Positions 44,218 to 53,243 of a DNA stretch of 64,000 nt are shown here, piece by piece; the stretch's first letter is position 1; each line of letters starts with the position of its first letter. Under the pieces are notes generated by a model that worked only from the letters and a program-made list of their open reading frames with translations, was not told the DNA's origin and ran no database searches. Origin of the DNA: Bacteroidales bacterium (lineage in GTDB: Bacteria; Bacteroidota; Bacteroidia; Bacteroidales; Muribaculaceae); assembly GCA_004552485.1 (NCBI GenBank), contig SFOH01000019.1, positions 8,618-72,617 on the forward strand, given 5' to 3'. A program made the position numbers and the translations under genes.

Positions 44218-44281
44218 CACTTAGGATTGTCTTTTAAGTGTAAGCAGACGGAATAGAAGGTTCCCGAAAAGGACTGCTTAC
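44218..44281 (+). promoter_or_regulatory. Two-hairpin leader upstream of the Cys-rich Spy-like gene
   Basis: CACTTA (44218-44223) pairs with TAAGTG (44235-44240), and GTAAGCAG (44240-44247) pairs perfectly with CTGCTTAC (44274-44281). A near -7 box TAACTTTT (44208-44215) lies just upstream, giving a structured leader of nearly 180 nt before the ATG at 44399. Confidence 0.35.
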
Positions 44282-44398
44282 CCGAGCAAAAAGAAGCTAA
44301 AACATCACTCTAAGAGATGACAGCTAAGCTGATTAAGGCTATGGTTTAAAACATTTATCGTAAAACATTATTATCAACGCAAATATAAGACAGAAATT

Positions 44399-44971
44399 AT
44401 GAAGATTAAATCTCTCCTTATCGCAGCAATCGTAGCCCTCGGCGGCTCAATGGCCGTCAACGCTCAGAATCCCGAAATCCTCAGCAACGAAAGCGCACTC
44501 GCCGAAGGCGTATGCGGTCCTCAGAACTGCGGTCCCAAGGACGGTCAGTGTGGCCCCAAGGACTGCTGTAGCCCCCGCGAATGTGCCGCTTTCGAAGGCA
44601 TAACCCTAACCGAGGCACAGAAAACCGCCCTCAAGCAGCTCAAAGCCGACCGCAAGAACAAAGCCCTCGAGGCCAAGAAAGCCAAACGTCAGGCCGACTC
44701 GCTGAAACGAGTGGCACGCCGCGCCGAGCGCCTCGAATACCTCCACCAGGTGCAGAAAATCCTCACCCCTGACCAGTACGTAACTTTCCTGGAGAACACC
44801 ATCGTCAATAACGGCGGTCCCGGCAAAGGCTTCAAACCCGGCAAAGAGTTCATGGGCGGCCCACGCCACGGCAAGCAATTCAACCGAGACAACAACGGTC
44901 CCTGCCCCTACAACAAGGAAGGCAAACCCGCCAAGGACACTAAAGACAAAAAGAACAAGCGCAACAAATAA
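44399..44971 (+). CDS. Cys-rich Spy/CpxP-like periplasmic protein
   Basis: 190 aa with a signal peptide ending AVNAQ. Residues 39-62 hold six cysteines (C39, C44, C51, C56, C57, C62) in repeated CGPxxC-like units: CGPQNC, QCGPKDCC, PREC. Then two LTxxQ motifs (LTEAQ at 70, LTPDQ near 122) separated by a very basic helix (ALEAKKAKRQADSLKRVARR), which is the Spy/CpxP helical-chaperone pattern. The tail is Gly/Lys/Asn-rich with repeated GKxF elements and ends KKNKRNK. Metal binding or redox sensing by the Cys cluster is inference. Own leader and terminator. Confidence 0.7.
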   Translation: MKIKSLLIAAIVALGGSMAVNAQNPEILSNESALAEGVCGPQNCGPKDGQCGPKDCCSPRECAAFEGITLTEAQKTALKQLKADRKNKALEAKKAKRQADSLKRVARRAERLEYLHQVQKILTPDQYVTFLENTIVNNGGPGKGFKPGKEFMGGPRHGKQFNRDNNGPCPYNKEGKPAKDTKDKKNKRNK

Positions 44972-45037
44972 ATAGCTTCCCCCTCTCTCCCCAACTCTCC
45001 TCTTCACTTCCTAAACATTATTCATTCTCTCTCTCCG

Positions 45038-45084
45038 CACCGTGGCATGCCCCCTACCCCCGGCATCCGCGGTGTTCTTTTTTT
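45038..45084 (+). terminator. Terminator of the Spy-like gene
   Basis: CACCGTGGCATGCC (45038-45051) pairs with GGCATCCGCGGTG (45062-45074) with one bulge and a G-U, followed by TTCTTTTTTT. Confidence 0.75.
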
Positions 45085-45110
45085 GGCCCGCTTTGTACAA
45101 TAAAGCCACG

Positions 45111-45120
45111 CGCACGTGCG
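45111..45120. promoter_or_regulatory. Perfect 10-bp palindrome upstream of the PPIase gene
   Basis: CGCACGTGCG is its own reverse complement, 65 bp before the PPIase ATG and just upstream of a TATATATA tract. A near promoter (TTG 45148-45150; TACCTTTT 45173-45180) follows. It may be an operator. Confidence 0.3.
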
Positions 45121-45184
45121 TTATATATATATTTAGTAAACCAATTGTTGAAACCCAAAACATACTTATACTTACCTTTTTACG

Positions 45185-47125
45185 ATGAAGAAATTACTTA
45201 TTAGCGCCGGCGCCCTGGCCTTAGCCGCCATCGCATACGCCGCTACAGCGGGAAATGACCCGGTGCTGATGACCGTCAACGGCAAGAAAGTGCACAAGAG
45301 CGAATTCGAGTACCTCTACCACAAAAACCTCCAGCAGCAACAGCAGCCCCAGTCCATCGACGACTACCTGCAGATGTTCATCAACTACAAGCTGAAAGTG
45401 GCCGACGCCGAGGCCGCCCGCCTGGACACCACCGAGTCTTTCCGGAACGAATTCCGCAGCAGCTGCGAAGAGCTGGCAGCGCCCTACATGATTGACAGCA
45501 CGGTCCTCAACAACCTTGTCAACGAGGCCTACGAACACCTCAAGGAGAATGTGAACGTCAGCCACATCATGGTCGCCCCGGCAGAGAATCCGGCCAAGAA
45601 CGACTCCGTAGTCGCCATGATGGAGCAGCTTCGCGCCGACCTCCTCAGCGGCAAAGCCGACTGGGCAGCAATGGTCGAGAAATACACCGTCGACCGCGGC
45701 ACCAAGAACCGCGCCGGCCTCATGGGCTGGCTCACCCCCGGCGCCTTCCCCTGGTCCTTCGAGAAAGCCGCCTATCAGACTGCCACCGGCGACATCTCCG
45801 ACGTGGTTAACTCCGGCTTCGGCTATCACCTCGTGCGCGTCAACGACCGTCGTCCCGCCCCCGGCGAGGTGAAGGCCTCACACATCCTCATTCTCACCCG
45901 CGGCAAGGATGAGGCCGAGCAGGCACGCGCCAAAGTGCTCATCGACTCGCTCTACAACGTGGCCGCTTCCGGCGCCGACTTCGCCGAGCTTGCCAAGAAA
46001 TACAGCCAAGACCCCGGCAGCGGCAGCCGCGGCGGCGACCTCGGATGGTTCGGCCCCGGCCGCATGGTGGCTCCCTTCGACTCAGCCGCCTTCGCCATGG
46101 CTGACGGCACCATCTCCAAGCCCTTCGCCACCAGTTTCGGCTGGCACATCATCAAGCGCGAGGCATCGCGTCCCATCCCCACCCTCGACGAGGCCCGCAA
46201 GACAATCGAGCAGCAGATCGGCGGCGACGAGCGTCGCATCCTCCCCTACCGCGCACGCCTCGAACAGCTCACGAAAGCCCACAAGGGCAAAGTGCTGAAA
46301 AGCAACGTCAACAAGCTGGCAAACAAGCTGATGAAGCAGGGCGGATGGAACGCCACCACAGTCCTCACCCTCGAGAATGACGCCACGCCCGTCGTTCAGG
46401 TCGACGGCAAAAAATTCACCATGGCCGATATGTACAAGAAACTGCCCATCATGACCGCCGACAACCTCAACGACATCGAGCAGACCCTCTTAACCGTAGC
46501 CAACGGCCTCCTGGACGAGCAGGTTGTTGAGGCCGAACGCCTCAGCATGCTGGAGAAAAATCCTGACTTCCGCAACCTCGTGAACGAATACCACGACGGC
46601 ATCCTCCTCTTCGACATCTCCAACCAGAAGGTTTGGGACAAGGCCACCAAGGACAAGGAAGGCCTCGAGAATTTCTTCGCCACTCACCGCGACAACTACA
46701 AGTGGGAGGCTCCCAAATTCAAAGGCTTCATCGTCTTCGCCAAGAACGACTCAGTCATGCAGCTGGCTCAGCAGTACTGTCAGAACGAGGCCACAGCCAT
46801 GAGCAACGAGGACTTCGTCAAGAACATCAAGGAGCGCTTCGGCAAGGACATCCGCGTTGAGCGCGTCATCGCCGCCAAGGGCGACAACCCAATCACCGAC
46901 TACCTCGGCTTCGGCGGCCAAAAGCCCATCGATCCCAAGAAAATCCGCTGGAACGACTATTTCGCCTTCCGCGAGAAAATCATCGCCCAGCCCGAGGAAG
47001 TTGTCGACGTTCGCGCCGACGTCACCACCGAATATCAGAATTACCTGGAGCAGGAGTGGATCAAAGAGCTCCGTAACCGCTACAAAGTTGACGTAGATCA
47101 GAAGGTCCTGAAGACCGTCAAATAA
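45185..47125 (+). CDS. Periplasmic peptidyl-prolyl isomerase with two parvulin domains (SurA/PpiD-like)
   Basis: 646 aa. Signal peptide ([23 protein letters not shown]), N-terminal chaperone segment ([20 protein letters not shown]), then two tandem parvulin domains: NVSHIMVAP to about residue 225 ([29 protein letters not shown]) and [12 protein letters not shown] (~230-330; [32 protein letters not shown]). A C-terminal segment of ~300 aa is unique. It likely helps outer-membrane proteins fold, as do SurA proteins. The trxB locus is convergent. Confidence 0.9.
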   Translation: MKKLLISAGALALAAIAYAATAGNDPVLMTVNGKKVHKSEFEYLYHKNLQQQQQPQSIDDYLQMFINYKLKVADAEAARLDTTESFRNEFRSSCEELAAPYMIDSTVLNNLVNEAYEHLKENVNVSHIMVAPAENPAKNDSVVAMMEQLRADLLSGKADWAAMVEKYTVDRGTKNRAGLMGWLTPGAFPWSFEKAAYQTATGDISDVVNSGFGYHLVRVNDRRPAPGEVKASHILILTRGKDEAEQARAKVLIDSLYNVAASGADFAELAKKYSQDPGSGSRGGDLGWFGPGRMVAPFDSAAFAMADGTISKPFATSFGWHIIKREASRPIPTLDEARKTIEQQIGGDERRILPYRARLEQLTKAHKGKVLKSNVNKLANKLMKQGGWNATTVLTLENDATPVVQVDGKKFTMADMYKKLPIMTADNLNDIEQTLLTVANGLLDEQVVEAERLSMLEKNPDFRNLVNEYHDGILLFDISNQKVWDKATKDKEGLENFFATHRDNYKWEAPKFKGFIVFAKNDSVMQLAQQYCQNEATAMSNEDFVKNIKERFGKDIRVERVIAAKGDNPITDYLGFGGQKPIDPKKIRWNDYFAFREKIIAQPEEVVDVRADVTTEYQNYLEQEWIKELRNRYKVDVDQKVLKTVK

Positions 47126-47142
47126 CTGCGGTTCAATACCTT

Positions 47143-47183
47143 ACAACAAAGGCACGGCTCATTGCGAACCGTGCCTTTGTTGT
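47143..47183. terminator. Bidirectional terminator between PPIase gene and trxB
   Basis: Perfect 15-bp arms ACAACAAAGGCACGG (47143-47157) and CCGTGCCTTTGTTGT (47169-47183). Placed between convergent genes; T-rich arm end on both strands. Confidence 0.85.
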
Positions 47184-47209
47184 ATCCGGACCTAAGGTCT
47201 GGGCGGAAA

Positions 47210-48148
47210 TCAGAGGGGATTGTTGAGGATGAAACGCTCGGCCTCGAGGGCGGCGCGGCAACCTGTTCCGGCAGCTACGATGGCCTGCTGGAAGACGGGG
47301 TCGCAGACATCGCCGGCGGCGTAAACGCCGTCAACGTTCGTGGCCTGCGAATGGCTCTTGATTTTGATAAATCCCTGAGCGTCAGTGTCGACATACGTTT
47401 TGAAGACCTCGCTGTTGGGGTTATGACCGATGGCCAGGAAGAAGCCGTCGATGTTGATGTCGAAGAGCTGCTCGCGCTCGGTGCCGCGGTATTCCACGAG
47501 GTGCGCGCCTTCCAGCACTTCCTCGCCGAAGAGACCGAGAGTGTTGGTGTTGAACAGAACCGTGATTTTCGGGTTCGAAAGCACGCGCTGCTGCATCACC
47601 TTCGACGCACGCAGGTGGTCTTTGCGCACAATCATATACACTTTCTCAGCCAGTGAAGCCAGATACTCGGCCTCCTCGCAGGCAGTGTCGCCTCCGCCGA
47701 CTACGGCCACGCGTTTCTTGCGGTAGAAGAATCCGTCGCAGGTGGCGCAGGCGCTGACGCCCATGCCCATATACTTCTGCTCGTCGGGCAGACCCAGGTA
47801 ACGGGCCGATGCACCGGTGGCTATGATGACAGTTTCGGCCATGATAGGCTCGTCCATACCGCTGACAGTCACTGCGAAAGGACGCTTCGAGAAGTCCACG
47901 GCGGTGACGAGACCGGAGTGCATCTCTGTGCCGAAGCGCTCGGCCTGGGCCTTGAGGTCGGCCATGAGCTGGTTTCCGTCAACGCCCTGGGGATAGCCGG
48001 GGAAATTCTCAACGGTGGTGGTGGTGGTGAGCTGGCCGCCGGGCTGCGGACCATCGACAAGCACGGGGCTGAGGTTGGCTCGTGAGGCGTAGATGGCGGC
48101 AGTGTAGCCGGCGGGGCCTGAGCCTATGATTAAGCATTTGGTGTTCAT
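47210..48148 (-). CDS. trxB: Thioredoxin-disulfide reductase
   Basis: 312 aa. FAD motif IIGSGPAGYTAAIYA, redox pair C134/C137 in ACATCDGFF, NADPH motif VVGGGDTACEEAEYL and the FAD-closing GVYAAGDVCD. It moves electrons from NADPH to thioredoxin, the reductant of Tpx found at 35301. Last gene of dedA-rpe-ftsK-lolA-trxB, with small gaps throughout. Confidence 0.96.
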   Translation of the reverse strand: MNTKCLIIGSGPAGYTAAIYASRANLSPVLVDGPQPGGQLTTTTTVENFPGYPQGVDGNQLMADLKAQAERFGTEMHSGLVTAVDFSKRPFAVTVSGMDEPIMAETVIIATGASARYLGLPDEQKYMGMGVSACATCDGFFYRKKRVAVVGGGDTACEEAEYLASLAEKVYMIVRKDHLRASKVMQQRVLSNPKITVLFNTNTLGLFGEEVLEGAHLVEYRGTEREQLFDINIDGFFLAIGHNPNSEVFKTYVDTDAQGFIKIKSHSQATNVDGVYAAGDVCDPVFQQAIVAAGTGCRAALEAERFILNNPL

Positions 48149-48201
48149 AACGTATCTTTGTGTTAGTCAATAATTTACCAAGAATTTTCGGATGTCGCTT
48201 T

Positions 48202-48804
48202 TTAGCGCAGGTCGTTCAGCTCGTAGCCGTTGGTGTGAGCCTTCGTGATGCGGAAGCTTGCGGCCGAGAGTGCGGCGCCGGGCTTGAAAGAGCGGATGGT
48301 GATGGTAATCAAGCCGCCGTCCATTGTGGCCGTTATCGAGTTGGGAATGAACGTTTTGGCGTTCACGGTGACAACGGCTGAGCGCACGGCGTTGGCCTTG
48401 GAGCGCGCTGTGAGCTGCACCATGTATGTCCCCGCGGGAGCCGGCAGGAGTTTGCAGGTGTAGAGGTTCTTATAGCCGGTGATGACGCGGAAAGGATTGC
48501 TTTCCACAAGTTCGGCGGCGGTGGGCTCGGTGATGGAGATTTCCTTGGCGGAATTCTGTCTAACCCACTGAGTCTTACCGTCATACCACACGGCAATGTC
48601 GCCGGCGACATAGGTGAACATCTGTTTGCAGACGGTCATGGCGCCGTTGCCGGAGCCGCCCGCGCCGCTGAACGAGAATGTCACGGACACAGACTTAGGC
48701 TGAGTCAGCGCCGCCGACACCTTTGCCATTACCTGGTCGGCAGTCATTGCTCCGAAGGCATTGACGCCGCACAGACACATTATTATAATAAGTAACTTTT
48801 TCAA
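48202..48804 (-). CDS. LolA-like outer membrane lipoprotein carrier
   Basis: 200 aa with a signal peptide (MKKLLIIIMCLCGVNAFGA). Twisted beta-sheet carrier features: VMAKVSAALTQPKSVSVTF, VAGDIAVWYDGKTQWVRQ and NSITATMDGGLITITI. Position between ftsK and trxB is that of lolA in many Bacteroidota. Ferrying lipoproteins across the periplasm is the expected role; the sequence is divergent from E. coli LolA. Confidence 0.78.
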   Translation of the reverse strand: MKKLLIIIMCLCGVNAFGAMTADQVMAKVSAALTQPKSVSVTFSFSGAGGSGNGAMTVCKQMFTYVAGDIAVWYDGKTQWVRQNSAKEISITEPTAAELVESNPFRVITGYKNLYTCKLLPAPAGTYMVQLTARSKANAVRSAVVTVNAKTFIPNSITATMDGGLITITIRSFKPGAALSAASFRITKAHTNGYELNDLR

Positions 48805-48843
48805 TTCCGTGTTCTTTTAGTTCTAAAAGTCATTCGCTACGGG

Positions 48844-51693
48844 TTAACCTTGCGAGAGGATGACGTCAAGTGTTTCTGAATCAACAAGTATGGAGCGCGG
48901 TTTGTTCCCGGAACCGGGTCCTACGACGCCGCAAGCCTCAAGCTGGTCCATGATCTTGCCGGCGCGGTTGTAGCCTATCTGATACTTGCGCTGCAGGATT
49001 GAGACGGACGCCTGACCTTGTCCCACGAGGAAGCGGGCGCAGTCATCGAAGAGCGGGTCACGCTCGAGGCCACCGCCCGCAAAGCCGCCTGCCTGAGGCG
49101 CCTCACCTCCGCCGGCCGCGAGAATCGGGTCGGGCAGCATATACGGCTCCAGGAAACCGACCTGATCGTTGACATAGTCGCAGATGCGCTCGACCTCTTC
49201 GGTGCTGATGAACGCGCACTGCACGCGCTCCATGGCGCCGCCGGCCGAGTAGAGCATATCGCCGCGGCCGATGAGCTGGTTGGCGCCGGGGCGGTCGAGG
49301 ATGGTGCGTGAGTCGACCATCTGGTTCACACGGAACGCTATACGCGTGGGACAGTTTGCCTTGATAAGGCCGGTGAGCACGTTGGTCGACGGGCGCTGTG
49401 TGGCGATAATCATGTGGATACCCACGGCGCGCGCCTTCTGAGTGATGCGCGTCACGGGGCCCTCGACCTCCTTGCCGGCCGTCAGAATCAGGTCGGAGAA
49501 CTCGTCGATAATCACCACTATATAAGGCATATAGCGGTGACCGTTGGCAGGATTGAGGCGGCGCTCGCAGTAGCGGCGGTTGTAGTCCTTGATGTCACGC
49601 GTGCGCGCATCCTTCATCAGCGCATAACGCTGGTCCATCTCCACGCACAGGCTGTTGAGGACGGCCAGCACGCGGTTCATGTCCGTCACGATGGGGTCGT
49701 CGTCATCGTCGGGAAGCTGAGCCAGATAATGCTTTTCGAGTTTGGAGTAGAGGCTGAACTCGACCATCTTCGGGTCGATGAGCACAAATTTGAGGTCGGC
49801 GGGATGCTTCTTGTAAATGAGCGACGCAATTATCGCATTGAGGCCCACGGATTTACCCTGACCGGTGGCACCGGCCACGAGAGCGTGAGGCATTGAGGCA
49901 AGGTCGGTCACGAACACCTCGTTGGAGATTGTCGAACCCAGGGCAACGGGCAGAGCCTTAGTGCTCTCCCGGAATTTGGGCGCCTCGAGCATCTTGCGCA
50001 TCGACACAATCTGCGGGCTGTTGTTAGGCACCTCGATGCCCACCGTTCCGCGGCCGGGCATAGGAGCAATGATACGGATGCCTTTCGCTTTGAGGCTCAG
50101 GGCAATATCGTCTTCGAGGTGTTTGATGGTGGAGATGCGGACGCCTTCGGCCGGCACAATCTCGTAGAGTGTGATGGTGGGTCCTACTGTGGCTTTGATG
50201 TGTGCGATAGAGACGTTGTAGTTGCCTAAGGTGCGCACGATTTTCTGGATGTTTTCCTCAAGCTCTTCCTTGCTGACGGTTTTCTTCTCGTCGCGCTCGT
50301 CGAGGAGTTCCAGGGGCGGCTGACGGAAATTCGGCAGCTCGGCGTGAGGGTCAAACTCCTCTTGCTCGGGGCCGTCGATGAGGATTCCCTGCGCCGGCTC
50401 TTCCGTTGCATCCTTCTCGCCGTTCAGCGCCGGGCGCTCCACGTCGACCGTGATGCTGCGCTGCTCGGCGGCCTTCTCCGGCTTTACAGCTGCAGCAGGC
50501 TCGTCATCATCGATAGCGAAAGACGACTCCGTCTCCTTGTGTGATTCTTCCACCTTTGCAGGATTGGCCGAAGCCACATCCGCAACAGACTCAGCCTCAG
50601 AAGGTTCTACTTTAGCAGAGTCATTCAGAGGCGTGGGCTCTTCATCGTCTGCGAGGACGCCGGTGTTCTCCATAACAGGACGTTTGGGCAACTTGGGAAC
50701 ATGATTTGCGACAAATCTTCCGGCGCGGAGAATCGGGTATAGGAAGACGCAGACCGTGGCCGCCAACAGAATTAGCGTAACCAGCAGCGGGCCAATCCAA
50801 TCCGTGGCCTCGAACAGCGCCTTGTTCAGATAATGGCCATGCGTTCCGCCCCAGAGAACGGCGGCATCGCCGACGTATGCAATCAGCCCGGAGACAACAG
50901 AGACGGTGATTGCCAAGAGCAGACTTTTGAAGGTGAATTTCCAGAAATTAATCTTCCAATGCGCTAACAGACAGCCGCCTATCGTGAACAGGTAGATAGC
51001 CAGCACGAAGGCGCCCAATCCGAGAGCATCGGTGAAAAGTGCGTTGCCGAGCCATGCGCCGACGGCGCCGCCGACATTGTCGATTTTGCGGCCGGAGTCA
51101 ATCATTTCCTTGACCGTGTTGTTGAGCACAAGGCTCTGGTCGTGGGCGGCATTGCGCAGGTGCGAACACAGAATCACAACCATGGTCGTTGCCACAAGGA
51201 TGGCGACAATGCCGAGGAACACGTGGAAGCGGCGGTCAAAGAGGAAGGCGGTGATGCCGCCGGCACGCTTTGCATGGCGGTCGGCGTTCACCTGCGGACG
51301 GCGCGGGCGACGCGATGCGGTCCGGCGCTCTGCCCGTCTGTCGGCAACCTGTTCTTCGGCATAAGCCTCATTATCAGCGTCTTGTGCAGGTTCGGGATCA
51401 GTGCTATTTCCGGCCTCATAGGCGCCTGCCACCTCATAATAAGGCAGATCGCGGTCGGAGGCTACGGACGCTGATGCCTCGTTTGCCGGCTGTTCGGCGA
51501 CAGGCGCAATAACCTTTTCGTCCTCGTTGAAGGGCTCGGGAGGCGTCAGATCGGGTGTGTCGTGACGGCGCACAACGCGCTGGGTGCGCTTGCGCGCGCC
51601 GCGTGCATCGGTGGCTTTCACACGTCCTTTGCCGCCGGAGTTGCCACCGGTCTCGCCACCTATGTTGTTCAGTTGAAGGTCAAATTCGTCCAT
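48844..51693 (-). CDS. ftsK: DNA translocase FtsK
   Basis: 949 aa. Residues ~1-170 form a basic/acidic cytoplasmic region; ~170-340 contain four transmembrane helices; ~340-460 a charged linker. The RecA-like motor has Walker A GATGQGKSVGLNAI and Walker B YIVVIIDEFSDLI, with RAVGIHMIIATQRP afterwards. The C-terminal gamma winged helix (FDDCARFLVGQGQASVSILQ; GYNRAGKIMDQLE) reads KOPS-type DNA. It sorts chromosome termini at the division septum. The start is 14 bp after the rpe stop. Confidence 0.96.
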   Translation of the reverse strand: MDEFDLQLNNIGGETGGNSGGKGRVKATDARGARKRTQRVVRRHDTPDLTPPEPFNEDEKVIAPVAEQPANEASASVASDRDLPYYEVAGAYEAGNSTDPEPAQDADNEAYAEEQVADRRAERRTASRRPRRPQVNADRHAKRAGGITAFLFDRRFHVFLGIVAILVATTMVVILCSHLRNAAHDQSLVLNNTVKEMIDSGRKIDNVGGAVGAWLGNALFTDALGLGAFVLAIYLFTIGGCLLAHWKINFWKFTFKSLLLAITVSVVSGLIAYVGDAAVLWGGTHGHYLNKALFEATDWIGPLLVTLILLAATVCVFLYPILRAGRFVANHVPKLPKRPVMENTGVLADDEEPTPLNDSAKVEPSEAESVADVASANPAKVEESHKETESSFAIDDDEPAAAVKPEKAAEQRSITVDVERPALNGEKDATEEPAQGILIDGPEQEEFDPHAELPNFRQPPLELLDERDEKKTVSKEELEENIQKIVRTLGNYNVSIAHIKATVGPTITLYEIVPAEGVRISTIKHLEDDIALSLKAKGIRIIAPMPGRGTVGIEVPNNSPQIVSMRKMLEAPKFRESTKALPVALGSTISNEVFVTDLASMPHALVAGATGQGKSVGLNAIIASLIYKKHPADLKFVLIDPKMVEFSLYSKLEKHYLAQLPDDDDDPIVTDMNRVLAVLNSLCVEMDQRYALMKDARTRDIKDYNRRYCERRLNPANGHRYMPYIVVIIDEFSDLILTAGKEVEGPVTRITQKARAVGIHMIIATQRPSTNVLTGLIKANCPTRIAFRVNQMVDSRTILDRPGANQLIGRGDMLYSAGGAMERVQCAFISTEEVERICDYVNDQVGFLEPYMLPDPILAAGGGEAPQAGGFAGGGLERDPLFDDCARFLVGQGQASVSILQRKYQIGYNRAGKIMDQLEACGVVGPGSGNKPRSILVDSETLDVILSQG

Positions 51694-51707
51694 GATAGTT
51701 TGATGTC

Positions 51708-52352
51708 TCAGAGTGCTTTAAGTGAAGCGATGACTGACTCGGGGTGCTCGGCGCCGAAGACAAAGCTGCCGGCAACAAGTGCGTCGGCACCGGCCTCGGC
51801 CAGGCGTGCGCCCGTCTCAAGATTCACGCCGCCGTCTATCTCGATAAGAGCCTTCGAACCGGCCTCGTCTATCATGGCGCGCAGGCGACGTGTCTTGGCG
51901 ATGGTGTTCTCGATGAACTTCTGACCGCCGAAACCGGGGTTCACGCTCATCAGCAGAACCATGTCGACGTCGCCGATGATGTCCTCGAGCGTGGACACGG
52001 GCGTGGCCGGATTCAGCGTCACGGCGGCCTTCATGCCGGCGGCCTTGATTGACTGGATGGTGCGGTTGAGGTGGATGCACGCCTCCTGGTGAACGTTCAT
52101 GATCGCGGCGCCGGTGTCGCGCACGCGGCTCACGAACTTGTCGGGGTTGACGATCATCAGGTGTACGTCGAGGGGCTTCTTGGCTTTGGTGGCGATGGCG
52201 TCGATCACCGGGAAGCCGAAGGATATGTTGGGGACAAAGACGCCGTCCATAACGTCGAGGTGGTACCAGTCGGCCTCCGAGCGGTTGAGCATTTCAACGT
52301 CGCGATCAAGATTGCCGAAGTCAGCGGAGAGAAGTGAGGGAGAAACAATCAT
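51708..52352 (-). CDS. rpe: Ribulose-phosphate 3-epimerase
   Basis: 214-aa TIM barrel of the pentose phosphate pathway. Motifs: SPSLLSADFGNLDRDVEML, YHLDVMDGVFVPNISFG with the metal-binding His/Asp, LDVHLMIVNP and MSVNPGFGGQKFIE, EIDGGVN. Complete and of usual length. Sits 41 bp after dedA and 14 bp before ftsK. Confidence 0.96.
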   Translation of the reverse strand: MIVSPSLLSADFGNLDRDVEMLNRSEADWYHLDVMDGVFVPNISFGFPVIDAIATKAKKPLDVHLMIVNPDKFVSRVRDTGAAIMNVHQEACIHLNRTIQSIKAAGMKAAVTLNPATPVSTLEDIIGDVDMVLLMSVNPGFGGQKFIENTIAKTRRLRAMIDEAGSKALIEIDGGVNLETGARLAEAGADALVAGSFVFGAEHPESVIASLKAL

Positions 52353-52393
52353 GGTGTGTGTATATGTCTTTATATTAGGGTTTTATGGGTATG

Positions 52394-53068
52394 TCAGTTT
52401 TTCTTTTCGGGTTTGTGGGAGAACCAGCGGTAGATCATAAAGGCCACGATGCCCACGAGCAGAGCCAGGCCGGCATAGGAGAGATAGGCATTGTACTCTT
52501 CGATTTTTTCCATGAGCACGTCGAGGCTCACGGTCTTGCCCAGCCAATAGCCGAGGCCGCCGAGCACGGCGTTCCAGACGAGTGCGCCGAGCGAGGTGAA
52601 GATGCAGAAGGTGCCGAGGTTCATGCGCGCGAGGCCGGCAGGAATGCTGATGAGCTGGCGCACGGCGGGAATCAGTCGGCCCAGGAAGGTGGAGATGGCG
52701 CCGTGTTGGTCGAAGTATTTCTCGGCATGTTCGACCTTAGCCTCGTTGATGAGGCACATGTGGCCCATGCGTGAGTTGGCGAATTTGTAGACGATGGGGC
52801 GGCCGATCCACATCGAGAGATAATAGTTGACGAGCGCGCCGATGAGTGCGCCGACAGTGGCGACGGCAATGACGCCGAAGAGGTTCATGTCGCCTTTCGT
52901 GACGGCCAGGTAGGCGGCGGGGGGCACGACAAGCTCCGACGGGAACGGGATGAACGAGCTCTCGATGATCATGAACAGGAGCACCCACCAGTAATTGGCG
53001 TTCTCGATAAAGAACTGAAAAAACTCTTTAGCGTCAAAAAAGAGGGCACAGGGAATTGTTAAATCCAT
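52394..53068 (-). CDS. DedA family membrane protein
   Basis: 224 aa with about five hydrophobic segments. Family motifs: FIENANYWWVLLFMIIESSF, FPSELVVPP and FLGRLIPAVRQLISIPAGLARM (FxGRxxPxxR-like). DedA proteins help recycle undecaprenyl-phosphate or other lipid carriers across the membrane in several bacteria; exact role here is inferred. First gene of the operon that ends with trxB, driven by the promoter at 53166-53195. Confidence 0.88.
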   Translation of the reverse strand: MDLTIPCALFFDAKEFFQFFIENANYWWVLLFMIIESSFIPFPSELVVPPAAYLAVTKGDMNLFGVIAVATVGALIGALVNYYLSMWIGRPIVYKFANSRMGHMCLINEAKVEHAEKYFDQHGAISTFLGRLIPAVRQLISIPAGLARMNLGTFCIFTSLGALVWNAVLGGLGYWLGKTVSLDVLMEKIEEYNAYLSYAGLALLVGIVAFMIYRWFSHKPEKKN

Positions 53069-53165
53069 TGTAAATCAGGGTCATACATTAGTAAAAGCGC
53101 AAGCGAGCGCAGACATTTCGGCCGGCTTGGTTTTCACCGGCCCGAGCCATGAGGCCATGGGAATA

Positions 53166-53195
53166 CAAAGGTACGAAAAAAGCCTCAAACAGCAA
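53166..53195 (-). promoter_or_regulatory. Promoter of the dedA-rpe-ftsK-lolA-trxB operon
   Basis: On minus, TTG (plus CAA at 53193-53195) and TACCTTTG (plus CAAAGGTA at 53166-53173), spaced by 19 bp. The -33 lies inside the terminator hairpin of the gene before it. Confidence 0.65.
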
Positions 53196-53216
53196 CGTCC
53201 GAGGCCTTATTTTTTT
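53176..53216 (-). terminator. Terminator of the TPR gene
   Basis: On minus GCCTC (plus GAGGC at 53201-53205) pairs with GAGGC (plus GCCTC at 53182-53186) and is followed by TTTTTT. It overlaps the dedA -33 element. Confidence 0.6.
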
Positions 53217-53243
53217 TGCAAGTTTTCATCGAAAAATTCGATG

